From positions 3,871,976 through 3,935,975 of the forward strand of contig OZ020526.1 in the NCBI GenBank assembly GCA_963971425.1: a stretch of 64,000 nt of DNA. Reading direction: 5' to 3'. Both the position numbers and the translations under genes were made by a program. How positions within the stretch are numbered: the stretch's first letter is position 1; each line of letters begins with the position of its first letter. The notes beneath the pieces are model-generated. The model had not been told where the DNA came from, did not search any database, and saw only the letters and a program-made list of their open reading frames with translations. This stretch comes from Bryoerythrophyllum caledonicum (taxonomy: Eukaryota > Streptophyta > Bryopsida > Pottiales > Pottiaceae). Below, one piece after another: positions 22,723 through 35,478 of this stretch.

Positions 22723-24230
22723 TAATTGTGTTCGTGTTGATGTTGGTAGTCGTCGTAAACTATCATCCTCACTTCTATCCAAGGTGGAACACTGAAGAAG
22801 TGAGATATTTTTAGGGGGAAGAAAAGAATCCTTTTGCGGCATGGTGGTGCCCGGCCAAGTCAGCTCATGCAAGCCACTCCCCTGCGCTCAACAGATTGCA
22901 GCCACAAAAGAAAGCCTCAACCACATGCTCATTGCTTACTAAGCGTAGCGACTGCCCCCTCATTGGCCAAGCCCACGTGAACAATACATCAACTGTTCAC
23001 CCCCATACCATGACGTCACCACTCCCATTTTCCTTTTCCCAACAAATTTTCCCTCCAAACCCTAATTGTTTGACACCATATATTATTATTAATATACTAT
23101 TAATACTACATTACTATTATTATTTTCATGTACTTCGATGAAGCCTTTTCTAATTTTTATTTGGAGCTTCATAGGGTCAAGTAGAATTATTACTATCGTT
23201 TATGCGATTGTTTTGTGGTGCAAGTGATTTTTGTTGGAGGGCTGGCCCCTGAAAAAACCAAGGTTTTTAGAGAAATAATGATTAAAAACTTCCTTTTTTA
23301 GACTGTAGGATCTTCTCAAAACTTGTATGAGATGATATGGAATTTTTTTTGGGTGAATTGTGACAGTTAGGATTGGAAGATAAATGCAATCAATGTGAAA
23401 AATTATGTAACCCATGTGGCTACTATGTCCTTTAGGGGCTAGGAAGTTAGTGGTTGTTGTGTTGTAAGGTGTGGGGTCGCGGTGGGAGTAATGTGTGTTT
23501 CGCAATGCCCAAGTGGCCATTTTTCTTGATATGTGATGGATTGTTTCTGGAAGTGAGCTAGTTTTGTCCACTTGCTGTTCCTTGTGGCTGCTGGTCCCAA
23601 GTGGCAGCCAGCTTGTTGGTCTGGAATGCTTGGCTGCAGACTCTTTCCCATTCTCCTCCACTTCATCACATCCTCCAATTGGATCCTTTCTACTCATCCA
23701 TAGATTCTTCTTTCGTATGTGACACTATGGATTTCATGGCTGGTATGGACATCCCAGTTTACTACAGTTCTCCACTTCATGACTATCTAGTATACTGACC
23801 GGTTGTCCCCAATGGAGCAACGTAGCAATATGCTCATACACATGTGTGCGGATGAGCCTGCATTGGGGCCCCAACGATTGGTGGCGGGCCCCACTAAACA
23901 GAAGGTAAATATGGATGTAATTTTAAAAGTATAAATTGGTTCCGAGTATATATGCGTTGGGAACTTTTTGGGAACAGGGAAACTATCAGGAACAGAATTG
24001 GGAACACGTTTAAGAACTCTGGGGAGCAATATGGAAACTCATCGGGAACACATGGAGAACGTTGTGGTAATAATATGGTTTAAATGGTAAATCAGATGAA
24101 GGTAATCAAATGGTTAGATTAGAAACCATATCAAATTTTACCATGAACTTGGTGTGGGCATGATGAGCCCAACCCGGTCTATCAGGGACCATAAATGGGA
24201 GATGGAGCCCCATATGGTTGTCGTGTATGT
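22723..24230. other. No gene supported; GGGAAC repeat tract
   Basis: A short open stretch on the plus strand at about 23727-23798 (MDFMAGMDIPVYYSS) resembles a first exon but nothing downstream supports it. At 23940-24060 the phrase GGGAAC or GGAAC recurs about eight times; it is the reverse-strand relative of the GTTCCCA tract at 9160-9395. Confidence 0.4.
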
Positions 24231-24244
24231 CTACCTAATATTCT

Positions 24245-24465
24245 TTCTTTCCCCGTTCCAAACGTCCAATCCCCATTCCCCACCTAAACTTCCCATCCTT
24301 GTCCATGTCCTTGACCCTCCGTCCTCCGTCCACCTCCTCGTCCCGATCCTCATCCCCATCCCCGCCCCCAACCTCGTCCCCCTTCCCCTCCTCATCCCCA
24401 TCCCCATCCCTGTCCCTATCCCTCTCTCCTTCCTTTCCCGTCCCCGTTTTGAGAATGTAACTGTT
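24245..24465. repeat. Pyrimidine-only minisatellite tract
   Basis: About 220 bp in which the plus strand is almost all C and T, built from variants of TCCCCATCCC and CTCGTCCCC. Both strands give long open frames (PIPVPIPL and DRDRDGDGDE types) that are low-complexity artefacts. Confidence 0.75.
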
Positions 24466-24479
24466 ATGATCTTGTTCTA

Positions 24480-26850
24480 AGATGACGTGGTAAAAATTAT
24501 AGATGATGTAGTAAAAATTTGTGAATTTTGACCATACTAATTTTAAAAGATGCTTGCTTAAAGTCAAAATGGTACCTTAACCTTGTGTTAAGTAAGGGCT
24601 TTATCACCTTCACTCTTTGTGTAAAGTTGTCCATACTAGTGTGAAAATAGCGTGGTTTGGGATGATATTGCACGTTCATCTACCAAAGCTATCAAATGAA
24701 GACGCTAAGATTACGCCTAGTGATGCAAAAAAAAATTCACACTCTACGTAACACCCAAGCACCACTCATACGCAATACCCGGGCACCACTCATACGGCTC
24801 ACTATGCACTGTTAAATAACAGCTTTTCTTCTCGATTTTCACTCTACAACCAGAGTTTGCCCCTCCCCTCACCTCGTCGCTCCACCACACGGTCATAGGG
24901 TGCCCGTCTCTACTTTATATATAGGGTGATCCATGTTTTCCTTCCCTTGCTTCTCACCCTTGTGACCTTGGGACGTCCATGTTTTGCCCCATCAAGCGTT
25001 TTTCATGAGGTCATTTTTTTTATCCTCTTATTTTGAGAAATTCAAAGGCTTTTTTGGCAAATTTCATGTCAATTTCGAAACATATGGCCACAAATCTCCC
25101 TAGAGGACCATGGTAATTTAAGTTCTAGCATGAGGTTTTCATTTTTAAAGATGCCCTACCTATATAAAAGTAGTAGGCATGTTTTCTCCCCACCTCCGCT
25201 CTAAAAAACCCTCGATGGGGCAATTTATGGTCATCTATGATCTAGAAGGGTTCTTACCCCACTAGTGACCATAGACTTTCCCACAATCTCCAAATTTTGT
25301 GTCTTTGACTTGCTTTTGTTGGAAATAGAATGTCTACTTTTAGTATCTAATCTTACAAAGTGGAGCTTAATCCATGATAAAAGCTTTGAGAAAAAATTGC
25401 ACTAACATCCAATAATGGGTGGAGTAGATTATAATATTTGAAGCCAAATTGTATTAGTTGTGAAATTTTTTGAATCTTGAAGGGTGTATTACTTACCAAT
25501 AAGAATGATCTTGTAAGAAAATAGATTCTCTAAATGCACAAGGTTTAGATGTGTATTATGGTGATAGTTTTGCTTGTGAAGACCTCTAGTGTTAAAAGAT
25601 TAAGTAATAAGCCTTAAAATTCAGTTGGGAACCATAAACACTCGCGTATCTTATTGTATAAAATACAAAAATGTATTAAAGTCTAATAAGACTTATACCT
25701 TTGAAATGAAGATTTTTCAACTAACATCTTTCATTTTCAAATACAACACCATACATGTGGAATACTATGGCCACACGTAGCACCTTCTGGTGTAGATCAA
25801 CGCGTGGACCTAGTCCAAGACCGAAGGATTTTAGATTTTAAGTTTTAAATGAGTTTTTAGGTAGATCGGATGGTTCTCAATAGATCTACAGAGCTTGTTC
25901 TACACTATCCTCAGCACTATATCCTAAACATGCTAATAAAGAACTAGGTTTGTGTAGATTTGCTAAATTAGATCTATTGATGTTTAGTCCTAATCTATAC
26001 TATCTGAAGCTTCAAATTCCCAAAATAACAATAAAAACCAAGTAGATTTCAATTTTTGAGGGCGGTTTTCACTTGATATACATATTAGAGTTGCACACAA
26101 AGAGTTTGGTCACCCAAAAACGTGTACAATCCAGCCTAATACCGCCTAATCTTGATTCCAACTCCCGGAGTGAAGTCATTGAGGGAGAGATGTTGAGCGC
26201 CTGAGCTCCGAAAATCTTGGTTAGGGGAGGGAGAGACTGAGTTTATGGATTGCAAAGTACGTGCAACAAGAGATAGCTCGCCTCGTTGGGGAGCCCTCGC
26301 ACATTGCAAAATCCTAGACTTTGAGTGGCTCTTTGTGTGAAACAGATCTAAGTGTTGGAAGGCTCCAGATTCAGATCTGAGGTTGAAAGGAGTCAAGCGG
26401 GTTAGTGAGGAGGATAGGTGTGAGTTAGATCTGAAGCAGGGATACTCCGTGTTGGGATACAAATCTGGAGTCAGTAGCTTGCATGTGGCACGATTCGAAC
26501 TCAATCTGGATGACCAGTCCCTGATCTGTGGAGCCCTCAGCTAGTCACCCCTTCTAGCTCAACAAACAAGTCAGTACATATGCACCAATCAAGGTTGCTG
26601 CGCAGCAGCATCTACGACACTCCACAGGCTTTTTCTCACCCATACTGTCATTGCATTTGTTTTAGCAAACCATAGTCTCATATCAAAATAGGAAAATGTT
26701 GTCCCAACACACACACAAGTAGATCACAATCACTCACTACACTAGAAAGGGTAGAGCCTTTATTCCACTCCACTAGCAACTGACACAAACCTAACATAAC
26801 TAATAACCAGTTAACTAGTTCTCAAAATACTAACCCTGTAGTACTCTACA
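24480..26850. other. No gene seen
   Basis: Mixed DNA with no supported gene. A TATA-like TTTATATATAGGG occurs at about 24914. At 24740-24800 the phrase GCACCACTCATACG is tandemly repeated. The minus-strand frame at 26136-26504 has no recognisable domain. Confidence 0.4.
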
Positions 26851-26879
26851 ACTCTAATCAGCAAAGAGCTGCTGGAACA

Positions 26880-29115
26880 GAACTTTGATGCCCGCAGAAA
26901 ACCTCACCGAGTTGCCATGGACGAAGATGGCCATTGCTACCCTCCATAGCTGACACAACAAGCGAAGAAAAATCAGACAACAACAACCGACACACGGGTG
27001 GACAACAAGCACAGCAAATGACGGACTCTGGACTCAGGAAGACGCCGATGCAGACAGACACAAACCCTGGAAAACAAGAGAACATCAGCCCAACAAGACA
27101 CGGGCAACATCAAAAGACGGACTCTTGATTCAGGAGGACGAGGACCCCGGAGGACGAGGGCAGTGGGAAACAAGGGACTCCAAACTCAAGTAGACGAGAA
27201 CAGTAGACAGACGCAGAACACCGACCCCGCTGCAATAGTACAGGAAGACGAGGACCACCGTTGCAGCTGCATCAACACAAGAAGTCAAAGACCTTCGACT
27301 TAACGGCTCCCAAAGACAAGGACGACACATCAGAAGACAAGGGCGACAAGACCAAGTACGCAGACCCTAAAAGACAGAAGACTTTCAACTACAGACCCAA
27401 CGTCGATACATGCAGACACAGACCACCAACCCAGTTGCTTCAATATAAGGCGACGTGGACTACCGACCCAGTCGCTTCACAAGACAAGGACGATAAATTC
27501 AAGAGTAGCTTAAGCCACACAAACTCTCTCGCTCTCGATGGGGGGAGGAGAATCTGGAGTCTTGTACAAATAATTCAAGGAGAGCGCCGAAGGAAGAAGA
27601 AAGAGAGATGGTTCCACCAAAACCCTGCCCCCGCCACAACCACAGATAACGAAGACACAAAGGGAACCAAGAAGACCAGCAAGGACTGCAACATCAGAGA
27701 CGCTGCCACAAGAACCCAGATTGGTGAGACCACAAAAAGCATACAAGAAACCAATGAGATCTATACTGATCAACACCGACTCTCAAGATCCAACAATCAA
27801 GATCAACAACATCATCAACAAACAAATCATGAATCAAGACTGCAAACAAACAAAAGGTACGCAAATCACAAGGTACGTAACCTCACCTTATTTCCCATTT
27901 CTTTCTTTGCTTGCACCTTGTTGCTAGGGGTAAATAAATGCCCCAAGACCACAAAACCTAGCCGCCTCAAACACATCAACGACAATACCAACGTGTCAAG
28001 ATCAGCGGAAATCAGCTCATCAAGTTCCTAAACCAGAGATGTTGGAAGTGCTAACGACAAAACCAATCCTAATCACCATCATCAGCTGCGACGAACGACC
28101 TTACCCCAATCAGAGAAAAATCCATCCAACAACACAAGAAACCAAAGGCATAAATCTTACCTCTCCACAAGTTGGAAACCCTCTTTTACTGATGCTAAGA
28201 TCGCTCAGACATCCGCCTTAGCACTAACCTGCTTAACAGCCGCCGTCACCTCCAAGCGAAGTGGAGAAGCCGCCCCCACACAAGAAATCACTCGAGCCGA
28301 CCTCTAGATCGCATCACCACTCTAGTGCAGTGAAGTACTTCTCTCACCCTCCCTTTCTTTTTCACACACTAACCTAGATCTCCACACATGGCCACCATGT
28401 ATCTCACAAGGTCGTCACAGTTCAAGATCACATTTTACATCTTTTAGAAGGACCGCATGTGACTTGATTCTTACAGAGACCGCAACAGATTCAGATATCA
28501 CGGCCAGTGCACCTAGGACTGGCTGCTACATGATCAAGACCGCAAGACAACCGCCCCCCGCACGAAACCCTACCACAGTCTACACAAGCCCGACATAGCA
28601 CGAGTCACAAGAAACGAAGGACTCTCGACCCAGGGAGACACAACCTCAGGTAGACACAGGAACAATAGAGGCTGAAGATACAGGAAGACGCGGACTACAA
28701 CTAGCAAAGGACCCTCGGCCCAGGAAGACGAGGACGCAGGAGAACATAGCCCCTCGGCCCAGGAAGACGAAGACGTAGAAGAACACAACCCCCAGTAAGC
28801 AATGGACGAGGACAATAAGCAGACAACAGGAAGACGGGGACTACCAACGCAACGATCCCATCACTGATAAGCGAGGACCTCTGATCCAGCCACTCCAACA
28901 CCAGAAGGCAGGGACTCCCGACCCCGCTGCCGTAGAAGACCAAGACGACACGTTTAAGCGCAGTTCAAGATACTCAAGCTCTCTCGCTCTCGGTAGGGAG
29001 AGGAGATACCGGAGCCCAGTTCAGACGTCTCAAGGAGAGCGCGGAAGGACGAAAGCAGGGAGACGGCTCTACCAAAATCCTACCCCCGCCCCAACCCCAG
29101 ACAACGATAACAATC
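26880..29115. repeat. Purine-rich degenerate repeats in two blocks with a 150-bp direct repeat
   Basis: Two blocks, about 26970-27250 and 28590-28945, are built from variants of GGAAGACGAGGAC and GACTCTCGACCCAGG with a loose 40-bp rhythm. Each block is followed by a related 150-bp segment (27520-27660 and 28975-29105) that begins CTCTCTCGCTCTCG and contains CAAGGAGAGCGC. The two units are about 1.45 kb apart in direct orientation. It could be a tandem duplication or the ends of a small retroelement; no coding domain supports either. The 256-residue frame at 27261-28031 is low-complexity and I do not treat it as a gene. Confidence 0.6.
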
Positions 29116-29517
29116 GTACCTTACTAAAGAGGTCATAAGGTGGAGGCGACACTGGGCAGGTTGGATGCATGCTAGGAAGGTCCAAGTTTGCCAACAGCCA
29201 ACATTGCCTCATCGAAAGTGCCAAATTGTTCCAGGTAATCTTAGAATCTGTACTTATTTACGTTGCCATACCATGTATCCCTATTAAACCTTTGCATAAC
29301 AAATCAAACCTTTTCCTTTTGAGCTCTGATCCCACATTACGGGACAGTGCTCGCACCGGTGTATGTGTAAGAATTGCATTAGAACTTAGAAATTATTGCA
29401 TGAATTTTTTTTTGTTGGGTTTGTAACCTCTTTTTGGAAAAATTGCTCTCAACAAGCCTCTAGCTTCTGGTGGTGGGAGAGAGCAACTCCAAGGTATTAA
29501 GAGGAAAAATTATAAAC

Positions 29518-31137
29518 ATGTCAACACCCAATAACACCTTTGTATGGTATATTTTCGGCATGTCTCAATCCCAAGCCAGCCAGTCTTCGAAGCGTTTGTT
29601 CAATGAGGTAGTAAGTGGACCTGTATGTGATGTTGTTGAAATTGAGTCAAATGCTATAATTGTCGCAGATACCCTCCAAAAAAAGGTGAAGGCAACAAGT
29701 TTGCCTCACACTGAATTTTGGTTGGGATTTAATACAATGAATGTCCTAGCCAAAAAGAAAGGGAGTCCTAAAGTCTCATTGATTACAATTGAAGGGCTAG
29801 TTAAGAAGGGAGTAAACCCTAAAGAGGCAACCGAAAGTTATGAGTCATTACCTTCTTTTCCGTACGTTGACCAGGAGGAATAGCCTTCAAAAAGGCCAGA
29901 TGGTAAAATGGGCAACCACTTTAACCTCACTCAACTTCCCAGTGAAATTGAAGTGGATACGGATGGTTTTGCCTTGGACTATCAAATTGCTATTTTCTTT
30001 GATATTGGTGAGCAAGTATGGTCTAGAGATGTCATGCTCACAATGGTAAGAAATAGACTTAAAGAAATGCACATACCAACCGGGACACGAATTGGAGAGC
30101 CAATCGCAATCTACTGCCAACACCAAACCAACAATTGGAGTGGAGTCATCAAACTACACCTGAAGCATCCGGATGTGGATGCGAGAGGGCTATTGCAAGG
30201 CCTGAGGCCATTCATCCTTACCTTAGGCAAAGGGATTCCTCACAAAGATAAAGTATGCAAAACTTATGATGTTATTGCATACTCGCACATGCTCTTGGTC
30301 AAAATTTCAGGTCCTAACTTGATGAATAGAGAGTCTCATGACATACACCTACAAATTGTGAGAGATAGTTTCTCGAGAGGATTTGAGTTTGAAATTACCG
30401 GAGTTGAAAAGAAAGGACCCATGACATTTGCTTTTGTGAAAACCACCACTCCAAAACAAGCGGCTAAGGTGAAAGATTTCAAAATCTCATTTTACAATGA
30501 GATCTTTGTTCCAACCCTTTCAACCCGCAAGATGGATGTGGATGAAATAGCTAGAAAGAATTGTTTGATTCTCATCGTCAAAAACCTTATCAAGATAAAG
30601 AGTGAGAAAGAAATTGTCGACGGTATCAAAATGATGATGGGAGAAGAGAATGTGATTGATACATTCTTCAAACTCGAACATGGGAGACATGTGGGCACAT
30701 GCAACATTGAATGTCTAAATGCAACCGTATACAAAAAATTTGTCAAAGAAAGTAAACTTCTTCATGGTAAATATATAATGTTCCACCCTCACCCTTAGAG
30801 TCTAGATGGTAGTGCCAAACCTAGCATAGATGAACTTGCTAGACTTGGCTTCACGGACATCAACGCAACAGTAGCAAGTGCAGCAACGGCAATGGATAAT
30901 GGACCTAGCAAAGGCAATCGAGTTACTTAACAACAATTTAGAAGAGAGATGAAGACTATGAAGACCGAGATTGTAGAAGAAGCCAAAGACTATGCCGACA
31001 TGGTGCAAGCCCAAACGGAGAAGAGCTTCACCGGGAAAATGTACAAACTAAGGGCATCCATTATAGCAACAATCCAAGCGGCAGAGTCGGAGGATTTGGA
31101 ACAACAAGGGGGCAATATCATGGACTTGTCAAACTAG
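29518..31137 (+). pseudogene. LINE copy C ORF1
   Basis: A single reading frame of about 540 codons runs from ATG 29518 to the TAG at 31135-31137, with three stops inside it: TAG 29881, TAG 30796 and TAA 30928. Each is one C-to-T change away from a glutamine codon. A segment near residues 340-425 (NCLILIVKNLIKIKSEKEI to GKYIMFHPHP) has an RRM-like alternation of strands and helices, as in nucleic-acid-binding ORF1 proteins of many LINEs. The C-terminus is helical and charged (KTEIVEEAKDYADMV). No CCHC knuckle is seen. Confidence 0.78.
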
Positions 31138-31302
31138 TTTGATACAACACCGCGGCAATAAGAGAAGAATCTAGAGTACCCTCACCTCCTAAATCAACGC
31201 ACAAATCAAAAAATATCTATTATAAAAACAAAAAATACCACAGTATATATATATACTATAAAATAAAAACAAAACACAACAAAGTATTTTTATATACTAC
31301 AC

Positions 31303-31306
31303 AACA

Positions 31307-31341
<35 letters not shown>

Positions 31342-31345
31342 CTCC
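31303..31345 (+). repeat. (CAA)n tract ahead of the 2A-like motif
   Basis: About 12 CAA units. Read in the frame of the downstream 2A-like motif they give polyglutamine. Copy A keeps a shorter, mixed version (CAACAGCAACAA). It may be a translated linker or part of the untranslated leader. Confidence 0.65.
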
Positions 31346-31349
31346 ACAC

Positions 31350-31520
31350 CCCTCCCACCAGTAGCCATAAACATTACTCATTGCAAACTATTAATTATAC
31401 TTTGTGGAGACATAGAAACTAACCCTGGCCCAATGCCAAATGTCTTCCACAACCATCCAAAAACACACAAAAGATTATCAAAAATATATTTCATTCCGAA
31501 AACTATAAAACTCCACCCCG
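31350..31520 (+). other. 2A-like ribosome-skipping motif at the start of LINE ORF2
   Basis: The frame reads HCKLLIILCGDIETNPGP then MPNV, with the core at about 31403-31434. DxExNPGP followed by P is the 2A signature, which makes ribosomes skip a peptide bond; the hydrophobic run LLIIL before it also fits. 2A-like motifs are known at the front of endonuclease-reverse transcriptase proteins in several animal and trypanosome LINEs. Here the next residue is M rather than P, so strictly the motif reads NPGP-M; the last P of NPGP is the residue normally released on the downstream product. Copy A lacks this segment. Confidence 0.8.
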
Positions 31521-32049
31521 AATATTAACACCTAGCATCTTCCTTTGCACCTCTTCTAAAAAATAATCACATACTTCACCAAACTTATTCCATCCTCTAC
31601 CCCAACATTTCTCGCTACATACACCAAAAAAACAACCACCCATCCACACATATATTATTCACCATAATTACCACCCTCCACCCTTCAATAGACGAATGTA
31701 ACAATATCACCAACCAACATTCTACCAACACAAACCCAACACACTAGACAAATATATTACTAAACACCCTATCCTCTCTATATAATCCCCCTTAAAGACA
31801 TATAGATATACTCCACCCATACACCAAATTTCTAGAGGAAAAACAACAACTTTTTGAACACAAAACCTCTCTACATAATGACCTATATAACTTTATTCAT
31901 AGCCAAACTCCACCTCCTACCCCCGATGAATTACAACTAAAATTTCCCTACTTCCCGCACAATTTTATCCTTGAAACTCTTAAATGCTTTGAACCAATTC
32001 ATGCTTACACGCACCCCACCCCGACACCCGCCAATATTTCCCCTCCACT

Positions 32050-33670
32050 TTGTAACCACGATAATATAGACAATAGAAACACATATATAACTACATGGAA
32101 CACCTCAACTTAAACATTGTTTTACCATGCATCCACAATCTAACCGCCCACACCAACACACCACCCGCCATAATTGCCATACAAGAAACTAAACTAACCG
32201 CTACTAAATCCACAAAATACATCCAAAAAACATTCCCTGATTATAAACTCATATTTAACAACACTCATTCTCTCACACGATGCATCCAACAACGAAGGCC
32301 ATATAGACCGGCAAGAGGAGGTCTACTCATGCTCATACACCAATCATATGCCTTCCCCGGGAATATTACTAAAATCCCTACCCCGGCTAATATATCACCA
32401 TATCTTCAAATTATTGAAATTACTAACCGACCCCTCCAACCATGGCTCATTCTTCATCTATACATGCCCTCGCACATAGAAGACTCTAGGCTTATTCCGG
32501 AGATCCAAAATTCCATCACTTCACAAATAAATACACACACTAATCATACAATAATACTTTGCGGGGACTTTAACCAAGATATCGCCCTTATTGGACGACA
32601 AAACGGAGCAGTTTTAACCCCCCCACTTGACATAGACTATCAATGGAAAATCTATACGGAGGACTTATAATTATATTTAATCCCAACCGATACACAATAC
32701 TCTCGTCAAGGTGGACTTAATTACATACACACTAGCCTAATTGATGGATTTTACATTAACACACCTAACCATACCGGATATACATCTATCACAAATACCA
32801 CAACCAACTTAAACTCGGACCACTTCCCAATCCAACTCAATATACCTCACGACACCCTTATAAGTAGACCTCCCACAACCATCAACTCAAATGATATTAA
32901 AATACTAAACCCCATCCCAAAAGAAAACCTTGATAACTTTAATACAATATTCCCTGAAAAAAACTTAGTACAAATAGACTCCCTTACAGATATTCTTTCT
33001 AACCACCAACACCTCACACACATACAATGGCAAGAAGCTTGCACGACTCTTGACAAACTTATTAATGAAATTTCTACTATATTAGAAAAGACTTGTAAAG
33101 CGCCCCCGATTCCACAACTCACACCTAGAACCTCGAAACAAGGGGGGTATCTCCCGAGAAAACTAGCCAAAAAGTGGAAACAACATCTTTTCACATACCA
33201 CACCATTTGTAAAACAATTGATATTGCTAAAACTTACCAAAATTGGCAAACCCACCCCATACTCTCCGAACTACGAAACCTCCGTCACTTTCAAATCCCA
33301 CAAGTACCACTACCCAACACCCCTCACGAAAATTGGCTAAAAGACATTGCAATCATTGAAAAAGCTGCCAACAAAGAAGCTCGGAAAATTACTACAAAAT
33401 GAGCAAAAGAATGTGTCAGAAAAGCCATTTCTAAGTATCGTCAATTATACCAAACAAGCCCTAAAAAGATTAATAGAAAAGTCTTCAAAAATAACACAAA
33501 CCTGCCACTAGACTGCATTTTAGATGAAAACAATAACATTCTAACCAGCCTAGATGACATTGCAAACGAAATACATTTTCAACAATCCATAAACAATAGA
33601 CCAACAACCCCCCCATGTCACTTCCAACCACAACATACATCAACATGCACATGCAGAGTTAGGCAATACC
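32050..33670 (+). pseudogene. LINE copy C ORF2, APE-type endonuclease and linker
   Basis: Collinear with copy A 3129-5045. Motifs kept include AIQETKL, GLLMLIHQS, CGDFNQD and LNSDHFPI. A one-base loss near 32104 breaks the frame just after TTWNTST, and a stop follows at 32668-32670; further breaks occur in the linker. The longest open piece is 32095-32670. Confidence 0.8.
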
Positions 33671-33681
33671 TGTGGCATGAT

Positions 33682-35478
33682 TTGGACGGATTTACCATTG
33701 ATAAAAGAGGCGAACCAACAACACCTCTCCTCACATATTATAACAGAGACACATACAACATGTGCCTAAAAAATTTGGGAACCAACAAAGCCCCCGGCCC
33801 GAACCATATACCTAACTCAATTCTAAAAAACATGCCCCCAAGATTCCATGACCTTCTATCATTATTCTTCCTTCATTGTTACAAACAAAGATCGATTCCT
33901 GCATCTTGGAAAACAAGTTTAACAATCTTATTCTACAAAAAAGGCAACCCATCCGTGCTACCTAACCACCGACCTATTGCCTTAGCTAACACCATTTACA
34001 AATTATATACTAGCACACTAACATCAATATTATCGGCCTGCGGGGAAAAACACCAAATATTACACAAAAGCCAAGAAGGGTTTAGAGCTGAGAGAAGTAC
34101 CACACGGCAACTTCAAACCCTCATTGCTGCTCTTGAGGATGCAAAATTCACCAATAAAGACATTTACATACTCTACATTCACTTCAAAAATGCATTCGGT
34201 TCCATTGACCATCCTCGATTGCTAGCCATTATGAGCGATCTTGAAAACCCGGAAGACGCAGTCACACTGGTTGGCAATATATACTCCCAATCTACCACTA
34301 CATATACTAGAGAATTCTTTGGTAATACACGCCCTATCCCCATCCAACGTGGTACCATCCAAGGCGATACATTGAGCCCATACCTCTTTATTATTTTTCT
34401 AGAACCTTTATTGAGATGGCTTCAAAGAGGTAATAATGGCTACACATTTGGCACCTCAAAAGTCACCGTAAACTTGGCCGCATATGTCGACGATCTAGCG
34501 GCCATCTCCGGACCTCTTAAATCACTCCAAATTCAATTAGACAAAATAGACAAATTTTGTTTATGGACCGGGATGGAACTTGGGGTCCAAAAATGTGCCG
34601 TAACTGGATGCCCAAACAAATCCAAAATAAACCCAACCGCCTTCAAAGCCCTTATCCAAGCTACCAATATCCACTATCGTAACTAACCAATTCCGGTTCT
34701 CAACCAAAACCAACCCTACATATACCTTGGAATAAACCTAGTCCCATCGTTAAAATGGAAAATTCAAAGTCACGCTACTACTACAAAACTTATTAAACAA
34801 TGCAAGGAACTTACACTTTGTCCGGCCACATTGCAACAAAAAATAAAAATGATTGATACCGTCATACGACCGGGTATCTCATATAGTTTCTATGCGGTCC
34901 CCTATTCCATGCCCGCCATAAACAAACTTGATAAAAAAATCATAGCCATACAAAAGAAAGTATGCGGACTCCCTAATTGTACGCCCAATGTCATAACACA
35001 ACTCCCCCACAAACTATTCGGATTAGAAGCCTTTTCCCTCAAAAATGCCTATCTATGTTGCATTGGAGAACAACTCCAAAATGCACTTAACGACAAGGGA
35101 CGACTAGGACTAATTTATAGTGGACTCCTTCGGCACATCCTTTCCATTTATAGAGGGGCACTATTCCTCCAAAGACTTAAAAAATCTGATTGCCTTTGGT
35201 CTCCCATTACCCGCACACTTTTTCTACTCAAAACAGAAGGCCAAACATTTCTAAAAAGCACACTAGAAGATTTGCTACTAGGCCTTGCGTCGCTTGAACA
35301 AAATTGGGCAAATGAAATACATAACCTCCCTAGACTTGACCGTCAATTATTCGCCAAACTCCTACAAAAACTTATTTCCGCAAACATTACCGATCTAAAA
35401 CAAATTACACTACCAAATGGAACACATTTTATGGACGACAAGAGCTACAAAACATTCTATGGTACCCCTCACAAATGA
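33682..35478 (+). pseudogene. LINE copy C ORF2, reverse transcriptase
   Basis: Two open pieces, 33682-34686 and 34831-35478, are split by TAA at 34684-34686. Motif B (GTIQGDTLSPYLF) and motif C (AAYVDDLAA) are intact. Motif A reads ILYIHFKNAFGSIDH: the catalytic aspartate present in copy A is histidine here, which would abolish polymerase activity. The piece ends at TGA 35476-35478, the same stop as in copy A, while the same frame stays open to 35973. Confidence 0.85.

Noticed and set aside
23601-23798. Short frame with MDFMAGMDIPVYYSS as the first exon of a host gene.
   Set aside because: No downstream exon or domain could be recognised.
24235-24567. Frame rich in DRDRDGDGDE on the minus strand and its proline-rich partner.
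   Set aside because: Both translate the same pyrimidine-only minisatellite and show no domain.
27261-28031. A 256-codon frame in the purine-rich repeats.
   Set aside because: Low-complexity K/T/D/Q composition within degenerate repeats; length follows from lack of T-starting stop codons.
29881-30930. In-frame TAG and TAA codons in LINE ORF1 suggesting stop-codon reassignment.
   Set aside because: The B-box gene and the MULE genes use standard stops, and each ORF1 stop is one C-to-T step from a glutamine codon, so decay is simpler.
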